Both the position numbers and the translations under genes were made by a program. The notes below the pieces were generated by a model. The model did no database searches and was not told the DNA's origin. It saw nothing but the letters and a program-made list of their open reading frames with translations. A DNA stretch of 10,006 bases from Desulfobacterales bacterium (GTDB taxonomy: Bacteria > Desulfobacterota > Desulfobacteria > Desulfobacterales > Desulfosalsimonadaceae). How positions within the stretch are numbered: position 1 is the stretch's first letter; each line of letters begins with the position of its first letter. The stretch covers positions 1 through 10,006 of the forward strand of contig JAGXLE010000029.1 in NCBI GenBank assembly GCA_018334855.1. Reading direction: 5' to 3'. Below, piece after piece: positions 1 through 6,217 of this stretch.

Positions 1-110
1 GGGAATTTGTTTAAAAGATAAACATTATACTCCCCAAGCACTATCGGAAGGAAAAGCAGCAGCAGAATGATTATTATTGCGGCGGCGGTATTTTTATAAT
101 TTTTCACCAT
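1..110 (-). CDS. livM: Branched-chain-type ABC transporter permease LivM (second importer), N-terminal fragment
   Basis: Only the first 36 codons are visible; the gene continues past the left edge of the window. The protein begins MVKNYKNTAAAIIIILLLLF, followed by LPIVLGEYNVYLLNKF. This is a short charged N-terminus, a hydrophobic first membrane segment (about residues 8-25), and then the proline and Tyr-x-x-x-Leu-Leu pattern usual at the start of LivM permeases. The ATG at 110 has a strong ribosome binding site, GGAGG at 121-117, with 6 nt spacing. The gene overlaps the end of the upstream livH by 17 nt, a typical arrangement for co-translated inner-membrane permease partners. Its position straight after livH fits the conserved livK-livH-livM order. 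The family call rests on a short segment plus context, so an unrelated membrane protein is not fully excluded. Confidence 0.72.
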   Translation of the reverse strand, partial: MVKNYKNTAAAIIIILLLLFLPIVLGEYNVYLLNKF

Positions 111-954
111 AGAGCCCCTCCGGTTTGGCAATTAAAACCACTATGAAGAGAAGATAGGGGATCGCCAGGGTAAAACTGGGGACTAACAGAGTGCCCATAG
201 ACTCACCGATCCCGACAAGAAGCGCTGCGATAAAAGCCCCCGGGATGCTCCCCAGGCCTCCCATGACGGTGATTATGAAGGCATAAATAATGATATGCTC
301 CCCCATTCCCGGCGAAGCCGAAGAAATGGGAAGAACCAGGGACCCTCCGAAACCGGCAAGGCATGAGCCAAGAAAAAAACAGGAAGCATAGAGAAGATGC
401 GGGTTGATCCCGGAGGCCTCGGCCAGTTCAATATCCGAGGTCAGTGCGTTTATCATCTTGCCCCACAGTGTTTTTGTAATCACCAGGTACAGGAGAATGG
501 CGATAAAAATGCCCATCAGGATAACAATAATTGAAAAAATCGGGCATATTCTTCCCATGATCTTGACAAAACCCAGGTTCAGAGAAGGCATCATTTGGGG
601 AACCGTGCCCCATACAAACCTGGTCAGATCATTGAAAATCAGCACCAGCCCATAGGTCAGTATGAGCTGAAAAAGAATGTGGAGGGAATAGACTCGCTTT
701 ATAAAAAGCCTCTCGCAGATAACTCCTATTATGCCGGCCCCCACTATACCCACCGCCATTGCAGCCGGAAAACTGCCCAGCACGTTGAAGGCAGTCAGGG
801 TGAGGTAGGCCCCGAGCATGTAAAAGGCTCCGTGAGCGAAGTTGAGCACTTCTGTGACACCGAAGGTAAAGGTCAGGCCCACCGATACTATCCAGTACAG
901 CATGGCGCTGGAAAGTCCCATTATCAGTTGAAAAACAATAGACTCCAGGCTCAT
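94..954 (-). CDS. livH: Branched-chain-type ABC transporter permease LivH (second importer)
   Basis: Inner-membrane permease of the LivH family, 286 aa from the chosen start and about the usual length of 290-300. It should pair with LivM to form the translocation path of the second importer. Hallmarks are LNFAHGAFYMLGAY (residues 37-50), the cytoplasmic coupling loop around 168-183 (INALTSDIELAEASGI), the segment VMGGLGSIPGAFIAALLVGI (230-249), and the C-terminal KPEGLYG (277-283). About eight hydrophobic segments are visible. The frame can be extended to a GTG at 969, but the ATG at 954 is preferred because GGGGA (965-961) lies 6 nt before it and would otherwise be inside the coding region. 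The gene lies downstream of binding protein 2, separated by 87 nt that contain a strong hairpin, and it overlaps the following livM. It is clearly divergent from the LivH at 7961-8839, so this is not a recent duplication. Confidence 0.93.
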   Translation of the reverse strand: MSLESIVFQLIMGLSSAMLYWIVSVGLTFTFGVTEVLNFAHGAFYMLGAYLTLTAFNVLGSFPAAMAVGIVGAGIIGVICERLFIKRVYSLHILFQLILTYGLVLIFNDLTRFVWGTVPQMMPSLNLGFVKIMGRICPIFSIIVILMGIFIAILLYLVITKTLWGKMINALTSDIELAEASGINPHLLYASCFFLGSCLAGFGGSLVLPISSASPGMGEHIIIYAFIITVMGGLGSIPGAFIAALLVGIGESMGTLLVPSFTLAIPYLLFIVVLIAKPEGLYGEKL

Positions 955-960
955 ATTTTT

Positions 961-965
961 TCCCC
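961..965 (-). promoter_or_regulatory. Ribosome binding site deciding the livH start at 954
   Basis: On the minus strand GGGGA lies 6 nt upstream of the ATG at 954. An in-frame GTG at 969 would put this motif inside the gene and has no comparable motif at the right distance. The ATG start also gives the N-terminus expected of LivH (MSLESIVFQL). Confidence 0.7.
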
Positions 966-1004
966 GCACTCAAAATTTTTATTTGCCGGTGCAGAAACCA
1001 GGGT

Positions 1005-1033
1005 CCCTCCGGAAAGCCATGCTTTCCGGAGGG
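1005..1033 (-). other. Perfect 13-bp intercistronic hairpin after binding protein 2
   Basis: CCCTCCGGAAAGC (1005-1017) and GCTTTCCGGAGGG (1021-1033) are perfect inverted repeats with a 3-nt loop. The hairpin begins 8 nt after the stop codon of binding protein 2 and ends about 50 nt before livH. On the transcribed strand it is followed by ACCCTGG with no U tract, so it does not look like an intrinsic terminator for this operon. The likely role, by analogy with binding-protein operons, is to protect the 3' end of the binding-protein message or to attenuate read-through, so that the binding protein is made in excess over the permease. On the plus strand it is followed by a short TTTT, which leaves weak antisense termination possible. 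Confidence 0.8.
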
Positions 1034-1041
1034 GTTTTGCC

Positions 1042-2355
1042 CTATACTTCCACAAACGGCGGATATGCTTCAATTGGCGGTGTCTCCTTAAACGGCGGAC
1101 TCGGATAATACATCTGCGCAGGTGCGCTGATGAAGTTTTCCAGAACAGGTATGGGATAATTCGGGTCTCTTTTGAGCTGACCAAAAGGTACCTCGTATAT
1201 GGCCTGATGATCCTCTTTGCGCAGGTAGAGTGCTCCCATCGGGGTATATAGCGGCATGTCTTCAAGAAGGCTGATGTGGGTATCTACGTCGAGTGTGCCC
1301 GACATTTCAATCAGCCGCTTGATCAGGTATACCGCTGAATAAGAAGTCGCACCGCTGTATGCCGGGAACTGGTTCCATTTCTTGTAATGGGCTTTGACAA
1401 AGTGCTGATTAAGCGGAGTGGGAGGATACTGCCAGACATATCGCCCGGAAACCCAGCATCCTTCCGGATATTCGCCGCCGATCGCCTCCATGGCGTCTAT
1501 GGATGATCCCATGGGATTGATCCAGGCATATCCGTCCTTGTACTTGATAGAGTTGAAAAGGCCCATCTGAAGTGCCTGTCTGACAAAGGTAAACAGGTCG
1601 ATGCCCCATTCAACCGTGTGAATCCCCTCGGGGTTCTTGTTCATGATCGAGGATATGTGCGGCTTGAAATCTGTTGTCCCGATGCTGGCCCAGGCCTTTC
1701 CGACGAATTCCGCGTCCGGTCTAAGCTTTTTAAGCGTTTTCTTGAAAAGTTCCCAGGAGGCGTAGCCGTATTCATAATCCGGGTGGATCCCCGCCCATCT
1801 TTTGATCGGCAGCTTTGAAGCAACAATTCCCGCCATTATGCCGTCCTGGTAAACCGGTGCGCTCAGCCTGAAAACGTGCTTGTTGCCTTTTTCATACACG
1901 TTTTTTTCTGTCAGGTTGTGGGTGGCGGCATGGGTGACAAAAAGGAGCTTGTTTAACTCGGGCATGACCTCGGACAGCCCGAGAACGACCCCGCTTGAAT
2001 CAACCCCGATTACAAAATCGCATCCTTCCGAAACCATGCGCCTGGCCTGCTTGATGGCTTCTGCCGGGTCGGCCGCCGAGTCCTTGTAAATAATTTTTGC
2101 CTTTCCTCCGGCAATGCCGTCGGCCTTGTTGATCTCCTCTTCGGCAAGCTTGGAGCCCCTTTTCTGCAGTTCCCCGTAGGTGCCGAAAGGACCGGAGAAA
2201 ATGGCGATATGGCCGATCTTGATTTCATCCTTGATTTTTTTGGTCTTTTTTTCCTTGCCAAAGGCGGTGTTTACCATGGGTCCGGCAACCAGGGCTCCCG
2301 CACCCATAAGGCCCGCCTTTTTCAGGAAATCTCTTCGTTTTTCAGAATAACTCAT
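1042..2355 (-). CDS. Tat-exported ABC transporter substrate-binding protein, LivJ/LivK-type (binding protein 2)
   Basis: Periplasmic ligand-binding protein of the Peripla_BP_6 (type I, Leu/Ile/Val-binding-like) family, 437 aa. The N-terminus carries a twin-arginine signal: K6-R7-R8-D9-F10-L11-K12, then a modestly hydrophobic, Gly/Ala-rich stretch (about 14-31). It should therefore cross the membrane folded via Tat. The mature domain starts near residue 44 with EIKIGHIAIFSGPFGTYGEL, followed by the family pattern EEEINKADGIAGGKAKIIYKD (72-92). The C-terminus (about 410-437) is rich in Pro and Tyr. The ATG at 2355 has AAGGAGGGGG with 5 nt spacing from GGAGG. Binding protein 1 shares matching blocks, for example WGIDLFTFVRQALQMGLF against WGGDAVTFTKQAIGMGLF, and a Tyr-Pro-Pro in the same context, so the two are paralogues of one clade. 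The ligand is unknown; family annotation as amino acid binding is only a default. Confidence 0.93.
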   Translation of the reverse strand: MSYSEKRRDFLKKAGLMGAGALVAGPMVNTAFGKEKKTKKIKDEIKIGHIAIFSGPFGTYGELQKRGSKLAEEEINKADGIAGGKAKIIYKDSAADPAEAIKQARRMVSEGCDFVIGVDSSGVVLGLSEVMPELNKLLFVTHAATHNLTEKNVYEKGNKHVFRLSAPVYQDGIMAGIVASKLPIKRWAGIHPDYEYGYASWELFKKTLKKLRPDAEFVGKAWASIGTTDFKPHISSIMNKNPEGIHTVEWGIDLFTFVRQALQMGLFNSIKYKDGYAWINPMGSSIDAMEAIGGEYPEGCWVSGRYVWQYPPTPLNQHFVKAHYKKWNQFPAYSGATSYSAVYLIKRLIEMSGTLDVDTHISLLEDMPLYTPMGALYLRKEDHQAIYEVPFGQLKRDPNYPIPVLENFISAPAQMYYPSPPFKETPPIEAYPPFVEV

Positions 2356-2477
2356 AACCCCCTCCTTCTTTTTTGAATGCGTTTGAATACAAGAATTGCA
2401 ACCGGCATTCAGTCGTTATTACAAGCTGCAATCACCTCCTTTCGCCAGACCGGAGTTTGTGATGGACAAGATTTTAT
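2356..2477 (-). promoter_or_regulatory. Leader region before binding protein 2
   Basis: This is the longest gene-free stretch of the window, 122 nt between the AOR stop and binding protein 2. On the minus strand it holds, in order: an AT-rich stretch just after the AOR stop; AAAGGAGGTGAT (2442-2431), a near-perfect complement of the 16S rRNA 3' end; a possible stem pairing 2433-2427 with 2400-2394 (7 pairs, one G-U, 26-nt loop); a pair of 10-nt direct repeats (2371-2380 and 2381-2390, core TTTGAAT on the plus strand); and the real ribosome binding site of binding protein 2 (GGAGG, 2365-2361). I see no convincing -35/-10 promoter and no intrinsic terminator. Confidence 0.45.
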
Positions 2478-4247
2478 TTATCCGGCAGGATTTCCTGCTT
2501 CATCCCATCCGCGCGCCTTGTAATATTCTTTCAGGAGGGTATCCATCTGCTCTTCTGTTATTATCTGCCCGGTTTCCGGAAGCACCTCCCTGTGAAAACG
2601 CTTGGGCAGGGTGTCATCCTCGGGCGTCAGCCCTTCCCTGATGTTGAACCTGCGGGCATTGTCTGTAACATTTGCCGCAAGTGCGCGCATCTCATCCTTG
2701 TCCATATCAAGCCCGGTAACAGCCTTGATCATTCTGCCGAGCTCCTCCCACTGGTACAGGTCCCGGTAAAAGCGGCACAGTACCAGGCAGTCAAAAACCG
2801 TGAGCCGGTCTTCCCATTCCGCAAACATTTCGGCCTTGCCCTCGATCTGATCACGGTCGATCATGCCTGCCAGCTCGGGCTTGTAAAAGGTGGCCCTCAG
2901 GTGGCAGGCTCCCCGGTCGCTGGTGGCATAAGAAAGGCCCATCCCCTTTAACACCCTGGGGTCGTAGCCGGCGGGCTCCAGGCCTTTGACGTGAACCGCC
3001 GTCTCTTCCATTGACCATTTTTTTGCCGCCTGCTTTATGCCGCCTGCCAGATCGGCCCCGATACCACGCTTAAAGGCTATGTCTTCGAGCAGCCGGGCTA
3101 TCTTGTCCACCTCACCGTAGTCTATATCAAGGTCTATTTTTTTCCGCCTGGCGGCCTCTATGGCAAAGCCAGCCAGGTTGCCCGCGGTTATGGTATCTAT
3201 TCCCAGCCTGTCGCATATGTCATTTAAATAGGCTATCTCTTCAATGTCTGCCACTTCGCAAAGACCGCCGAATGCAAAAATGGTTTCATATTCCGGTCCT
3301 TCTATCTTAAGGCCCTTGTGCCTGCCCTGTTTTACCGTGGAAAGTCTGCCGCAGGCCATAAAACACTGCAGACATGCGTGAGCCTCGACCTCGCACCGCT
3401 CGTGCAGGGCTTCGGCATTAATCTGTTCCCTGTGTTCAGCCCGCCCCAAACTCCAGTACCGGGTGGGAAATCCGCCTGCCTCGTTTAAAATATCAACAAG
3501 CATGGGGGTTCCCATGGTTTTGTAGGCATGGACCCCCTTGTCTTCCTTGGATATTGCGGTCAGCTCCCTGGTAAAGCTTTTCACCTGCTCCTCGTCTGCC
3601 GGCTTCTTTTTTTGGTTGCCCCGGAATGCAATTGCCTTGATGTTTTTTGAACCCATCACTGCACCGACACCGGTTCGGCCCGCAGATCGCCAGTAGTCGT
3701 TTTCGATTACCGCAAAGGTCACCAGGTTTTCCCCGGCCGGTCCTATGGTGATTACCCCGCAGTTTCCGGCTTCCGGCCTGTTGTCTTTGATCCAGGCGCG
3801 GACCCGGTCCTCGGTTTCATAGGTTTCCAGGCCCCACAGGTCGCCGGCATCGTGGAATACGACCTGTTGATCGCTTATTTCCAGCCATACAGGTTCGGGG
3901 CTTGCCCCGTGGATGACAAACGCGTCAAAGCTTGTCCTTGCCATGCGCGCGGCAACGGTTCCGCCGGAATAAGACTCAGAAAAGAATCCTGTCTGGGGTG
4001 ATTTTGTGAAAACTCCGTACCTGCACGAGCCCCATACCGGGGTACCAGCGGTCGGTCCGGCAGCGAATATCAAGTGATTTTCAGGGCTTAAAGGATCGAG
4101 TTTCGGGGTGTTTCTTTCCAGCAGCAAGTGTGCTCCCAAGCCTTTGCCGCCCAGGGTTTGTTTGAGTATCTCATCGGGGATGTTTTCTTGTGCTGAATCG
4201 CGGCTGGTGGCATTAATGTTTAAAATGGTGTTATAAAAGCCGAACAT
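2478..4247 (-). CDS. aor: Tungsten-type aldehyde:ferredoxin oxidoreductase (AOR family)
   Basis: Cytoplasmic enzyme of the AOR family, 589 aa and close to the usual 590-620. Members oxidise aldehydes to carboxylic acids with ferredoxin as acceptor, using a bis-pyranopterin tungsten (or molybdenum) cofactor and one [4Fe-4S] cluster. The N-terminal cofactor-binding domain shows SPQTGFFSESYSGG (83-96) and GRTGVGAVMGSKNIKAIAFRG (190-210). The cluster ligands are C292-x2-C295-x3-C299 plus C491. The pterin-binding motifs D346-RLGI-D351 and D486-CLVL-C491 match the DxxGL(C/D) pattern of Pyrococcus AOR. H449, in GACHL, corresponds to the active-site histidine near the pterin. The start ATG at 4247 follows GGGG about 9 nt upstream. 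The gene lies 70 nt after the alcohol dehydrogenase, which fits sequential alcohol-to-acid oxidation. No separate small ferredoxin-like subunit is encoded beside it. The aldehyde substrate is not predictable. The related benzoyl-CoA reductase subunit BamB is less likely because the context lacks its partners. Confidence 0.95.
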   Translation of the reverse strand: MFGFYNTILNINATSRDSAQENIPDEILKQTLGGKGLGAHLLLERNTPKLDPLSPENHLIFAAGPTAGTPVWGSCRYGVFTKSPQTGFFSESYSGGTVAARMARTSFDAFVIHGASPEPVWLEISDQQVVFHDAGDLWGLETYETEDRVRAWIKDNRPEAGNCGVITIGPAGENLVTFAVIENDYWRSAGRTGVGAVMGSKNIKAIAFRGNQKKKPADEEQVKSFTRELTAISKEDKGVHAYKTMGTPMLVDILNEAGGFPTRYWSLGRAEHREQINAEALHERCEVEAHACLQCFMACGRLSTVKQGRHKGLKIEGPEYETIFAFGGLCEVADIEEIAYLNDICDRLGIDTITAGNLAGFAIEAARRKKIDLDIDYGEVDKIARLLEDIAFKRGIGADLAGGIKQAAKKWSMEETAVHVKGLEPAGYDPRVLKGMGLSYATSDRGACHLRATFYKPELAGMIDRDQIEGKAEMFAEWEDRLTVFDCLVLCRFYRDLYQWEELGRMIKAVTGLDMDKDEMRALAANVTDNARRFNIREGLTPEDDTLPKRFHREVLPETGQIITEEQMDTLLKEYYKARGWDEAGNPAG

Positions 4248-4294
4248 AAAAGCGTTCCCCCTTTTTCTATACGCTTTTTTGTGCCCGTTTTTTC

Positions 4295-4314
4295 TGCCGG
4301 ATCTGCCTCCGGCA
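4295..4314 (-). other. Short hairpin between alcohol dehydrogenase and AOR genes
   Basis: TGCCGGA (4295-4301) and TCCGGCA (4308-4314) form a perfect 7-bp stem with a 6-nt loop, starting 3 nt after the alcohol dehydrogenase stop codon. On the transcribed strand it is followed by GAAAAAACGG, an A tract and not a U tract, so it is not a standard terminator in the operon direction. It may mark an mRNA processing or stability point between the two oxidoreductase cistrons. Confidence 0.5.
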
Positions 4315-4317
4315 ATA

Positions 4318-5475
4318 TCAGAGCACGGATTCGTAAATCTGTTTGGCGTCTTCCAGCGTGAGCCTGCGCGGGTTGTTTGCCAGAAGACGGGTTACCTTCA
4401 TGACTCCTTCCGCCAGTGCCGGAATATCCTGTTTTTTAACGCCGAAATCGCTTAAGTGCGAGGGAATGTTTAAATCCTTGGTCAGTGTCTCCAGCGCTTC
4501 AATCATGGTTTCGGCTGCATCCCGCAGGCTCATATGTCCGGTGCGCTGCCCGAAAAAGGCGGCAGCATTTGCAAATTTCTCCATGTTGCCCAGAAGATTG
4601 AATTTCATCACCGGAACAAGCATGATGCTGTTTGCCATTCCATGAGGAATGTGGAACTCTGCGCCGATGGGATAGGCAAAGGCGTGCACAGCCGTGACCC
4701 CGGCATTGGCAAATGCCATGCCCGCAAGCAAGCTCCCCTCCATCATGTTGGCCCTTGCCTCGATGTTTTCCCCGTCTGCGTATGCCTTGCGTATGTTCTC
4801 ATAAACCAGCCGCATGGCTTTTTCCGCTATCATATCAGTAAAGGGCGTGGCGTTTTTCGAGGTGTATGCCTCAATCGCGTGAATCAGCGCGTCCATTCCG
4901 GTTGCAGCCGTGGTCTCCGGGGGAAGTCCCATGGTAAGTTCAGGATCGAGTATGCAGGCGGACGGGAAAAGATAGGGACTTACAATGCCTTTTTTGAGTT
5001 TTTCCTTTTCGTCCGATAAAATGGCTATCGGCGTGACCTCGCTTCCTGTGCCTGCGGTGGTGGGCATGAGTATGGTTGTAAGGCCCTCCTGCGGGATCTG
5101 GTCAATGCCGAAAAAGGAATTGACCGATCCATCGTTGGCTGCGCTGACTGACGCCACTTTTGCAATATCGAGCGGCGATCCTCCGCCTATTCCTATTATC
5201 GTGTCAGCACCTGCCTGCTTTATCTTGTCTGCGGCTTTTTCCACTATTTCATATCTCGGATCCGGCTCTACCTCAGAAAATATTTCAACCTCGAATTTCC
5301 CAGGCTCCAGGATTGTTTCTATTTTTGATATAATACCCGCCTCAACCAGGCCGGGATCCGTGATTATCAGAATTTTTGAGGCATTGAGCCTGTTTAGTTC
5401 CTGCGGAAGCTGGTTTACCGAGCCGGTGCCCAAAACGATCCGCCTTGTGGTTTGAAAGACATTTATGCCAGTCAT
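4318..5475 (-). CDS. Iron-containing alcohol dehydrogenase (group III, NAD(P)-dependent)
   Basis: Cytoplasmic dehydrogenase of the Fe-ADH family, 385 aa, the typical full length. It interconverts primary or secondary alcohols (or diols) and aldehydes/ketones with NAD(H) or NADP(H). The N-terminal nucleotide-binding domain carries GGGSPLD (97-103), and TAGTGSE (140-146) follows. The C-terminal helical domain carries the metal ligands expected by comparison with lactaldehyde reductase FucO: D195, H199 (GMDALIHA), H264 (AVHAFAYP) and H278 (HIPHGMAN). All four are present, so the enzyme looks intact. It ends with the family signature NNPRRLTLEDAKQIYESVL. The ATG at 5475 has GGGAGG 4 nt upstream. 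It lies 29 nt after livF and 70 nt before the AOR gene, so it is probably co-transcribed with both. The likely joint role is to produce the aldehyde oxidised by AOR, or to detoxify that aldehyde by reduction. The exact substrate cannot be told from the sequence. Confidence 0.95.
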   Translation of the reverse strand: MTGINVFQTTRRIVLGTGSVNQLPQELNRLNASKILIITDPGLVEAGIISKIETILEPGKFEVEIFSEVEPDPRYEIVEKAADKIKQAGADTIIGIGGGSPLDIAKVASVSAANDGSVNSFFGIDQIPQEGLTTILMPTTAGTGSEVTPIAILSDEKEKLKKGIVSPYLFPSACILDPELTMGLPPETTAATGMDALIHAIEAYTSKNATPFTDMIAEKAMRLVYENIRKAYADGENIEARANMMEGSLLAGMAFANAGVTAVHAFAYPIGAEFHIPHGMANSIMLVPVMKFNLLGNMEKFANAAAFFGQRTGHMSLRDAAETMIEALETLTKDLNIPSHLSDFGVKKQDIPALAEGVMKVTRLLANNPRRLTLEDAKQIYESVL

Positions 5476-5504
5476 GGTTCCTCCCTTGATGCCGGTATTT
5501 CTTC

Positions 5505-6215
5505 TTATTTGCCCACCATGGTCAGCAGTTTTTCGCTTTGAAGGATTTCCTCAGAGGTGCCCTCGAAATAGATTTCACCTCTTTCAATAATATAGGCGCG
5601 GTGCGCCACCCGGGAAGCATTGTAGATGTTTGATTCGGCAATTAAAACCGAGATATCCAGATCGTCGCGGATGCTTTTTATGGCTTCGGAAAAGCCTTTG
5701 ATAATACGGGGTGACAGGCCTTCCAGGGATTCGTCGAGAAGCACCAGAGAGGGGTTTAAAGCCAGGGCCCTGGCAATGGACACCATTTTTTTCTCTCCCC
5801 CGCTGAGATTCTCCGCCTTCCGGTTGTAGAGGTCTTTGATGGCCGGGAAGATGTGGAAGGCCTTTTCCATGTCAAAAGAGCCCGAGCGTTCCGTTTTCTG
5901 GGATATCCAGAAGCCGAGGTTAATATTTTCGGCCACGGAAAGCTGGGGAAAAAGTTTTGAATCCTCCGGGGAATACCCGATTCCCATCAGCACGCGTTCC
6001 CGCGGGGTAATGTTTGTAATATCCTGATCCTTAAAAATAATTTTGCCATCCTGAGGGGTATACAGACCTAGTATGTTTTTTAGCACAGAAGTCTTTCCTG
6101 CTCCGTTTCTGCCCAGGAGGCTGACTATTTCGCCTTTGTCCGCGTTTAAGCTACAGGAGCGCAGGATTTGGGAATGAGCAATACGGCAGTCGAGATTTTC
6201 AGCTTTAAGCAGCAT
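5505..6215 (-). CDS. livF: Branched-chain-type ABC transporter ATP-binding protein LivF
   Basis: One of the two cytoplasmic ATPases driving the first importer, 236 aa, the usual LivF length. Visible motifs are Walker A GRNGAGKT (35-42), YSPED at the Q-loop position with E84 (glutamate here is common in LivF), the canonical signature LSGGE (137-141), and Walker B LVLLDE (157-162) followed by SLEGLSP. At the H-loop position the sequence is AESN (193-196), with Ser195 where LivF usually has Gln (EQN) and other ABC proteins have His. The residue after the Walker B glutamate is Ser163 instead of the common Pro. The start ATG at 6215 lies 2 nt after the livG stop, with GGGG 7 nt upstream. It should dimerise with LivG below the LivH-LivM pair. 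No LivG or LivF of the second importer is visible here, so it could also serve the second permease. Confidence 0.94.
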   Translation of the reverse strand: MLLKAENLDCRIAHSQILRSCSLNADKGEIVSLLGRNGAGKTSVLKNILGLYTPQDGKIIFKDQDITNITPRERVLMGIGYSPEDSKLFPQLSVAENINLGFWISQKTERSGSFDMEKAFHIFPAIKDLYNRKAENLSGGEKKMVSIARALALNPSLVLLDESLEGLSPRIIKGFSEAIKSIRDDLDISVLIAESNIYNASRVAHRAYIIERGEIYFEGTSEEILQSEKLLTMVGK

Positions 6216-6217
6216 AT

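Noticed and set aside
1005..1038. Hairpin plus TTTT as an intrinsic terminator
   Set aside because: The T run follows only on the plus strand, where no gene ends. In the direction of transcription there is no U tract, so termination of the operon here is unlikely.
595..1251. Long plus-strand open frame (218 codons) antisense to livH and binding protein 2
   Set aside because: Its translation is rich in His, Arg and Cys with no family pattern, and it lies wholly opposite two well-supported genes and their intergenic hairpin. It is a shadow of the minus-strand codon pattern.
2371..2390. Two 10-nt direct repeats (core TTTGAAT) as an operator or attachment site
   Set aside because: Only two imperfect copies in an AT-rich leader; no regulator gene or promoter is visible beside them, so chance is a sufficient explanation.
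2352..2408. Eighteen-codon frame as a real small gene
   Set aside because: The ATGA overlap is suggestive, but the peptide has no recognisable features, the strong ribosome site is 22 nt away, and its end is simply the translated ribosome binding site of the next gene. It is kept as a finding and not as a CDS.
2427..2446. Plus-strand ATCACCTCCTTT resembles the 3' end of 16S rRNA
   Set aside because: Only about 12-13 nt match and the rest of the rRNA is absent, so it is not an rRNA fragment. It is better explained as a strong Shine-Dalgarno-like sequence on the minus strand.
2478..4247. AOR-family protein as benzoyl-CoA reductase subunit BamB
   Set aside because: It is shorter than BamB-type proteins as I recall them, and none of the Bam partner genes (iron-sulfur, flavin or selenoprotein subunits) is nearby. 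An adjacent alcohol dehydrogenase fits an aldehyde oxidoreductase better.
4534..5019. Plus-strand open frame (161 codons) opposite the alcohol dehydrogenase
   Set aside because: The dehydrogenase on the other strand has all metal ligands and full length. The antisense frame shows no recognisable motif.
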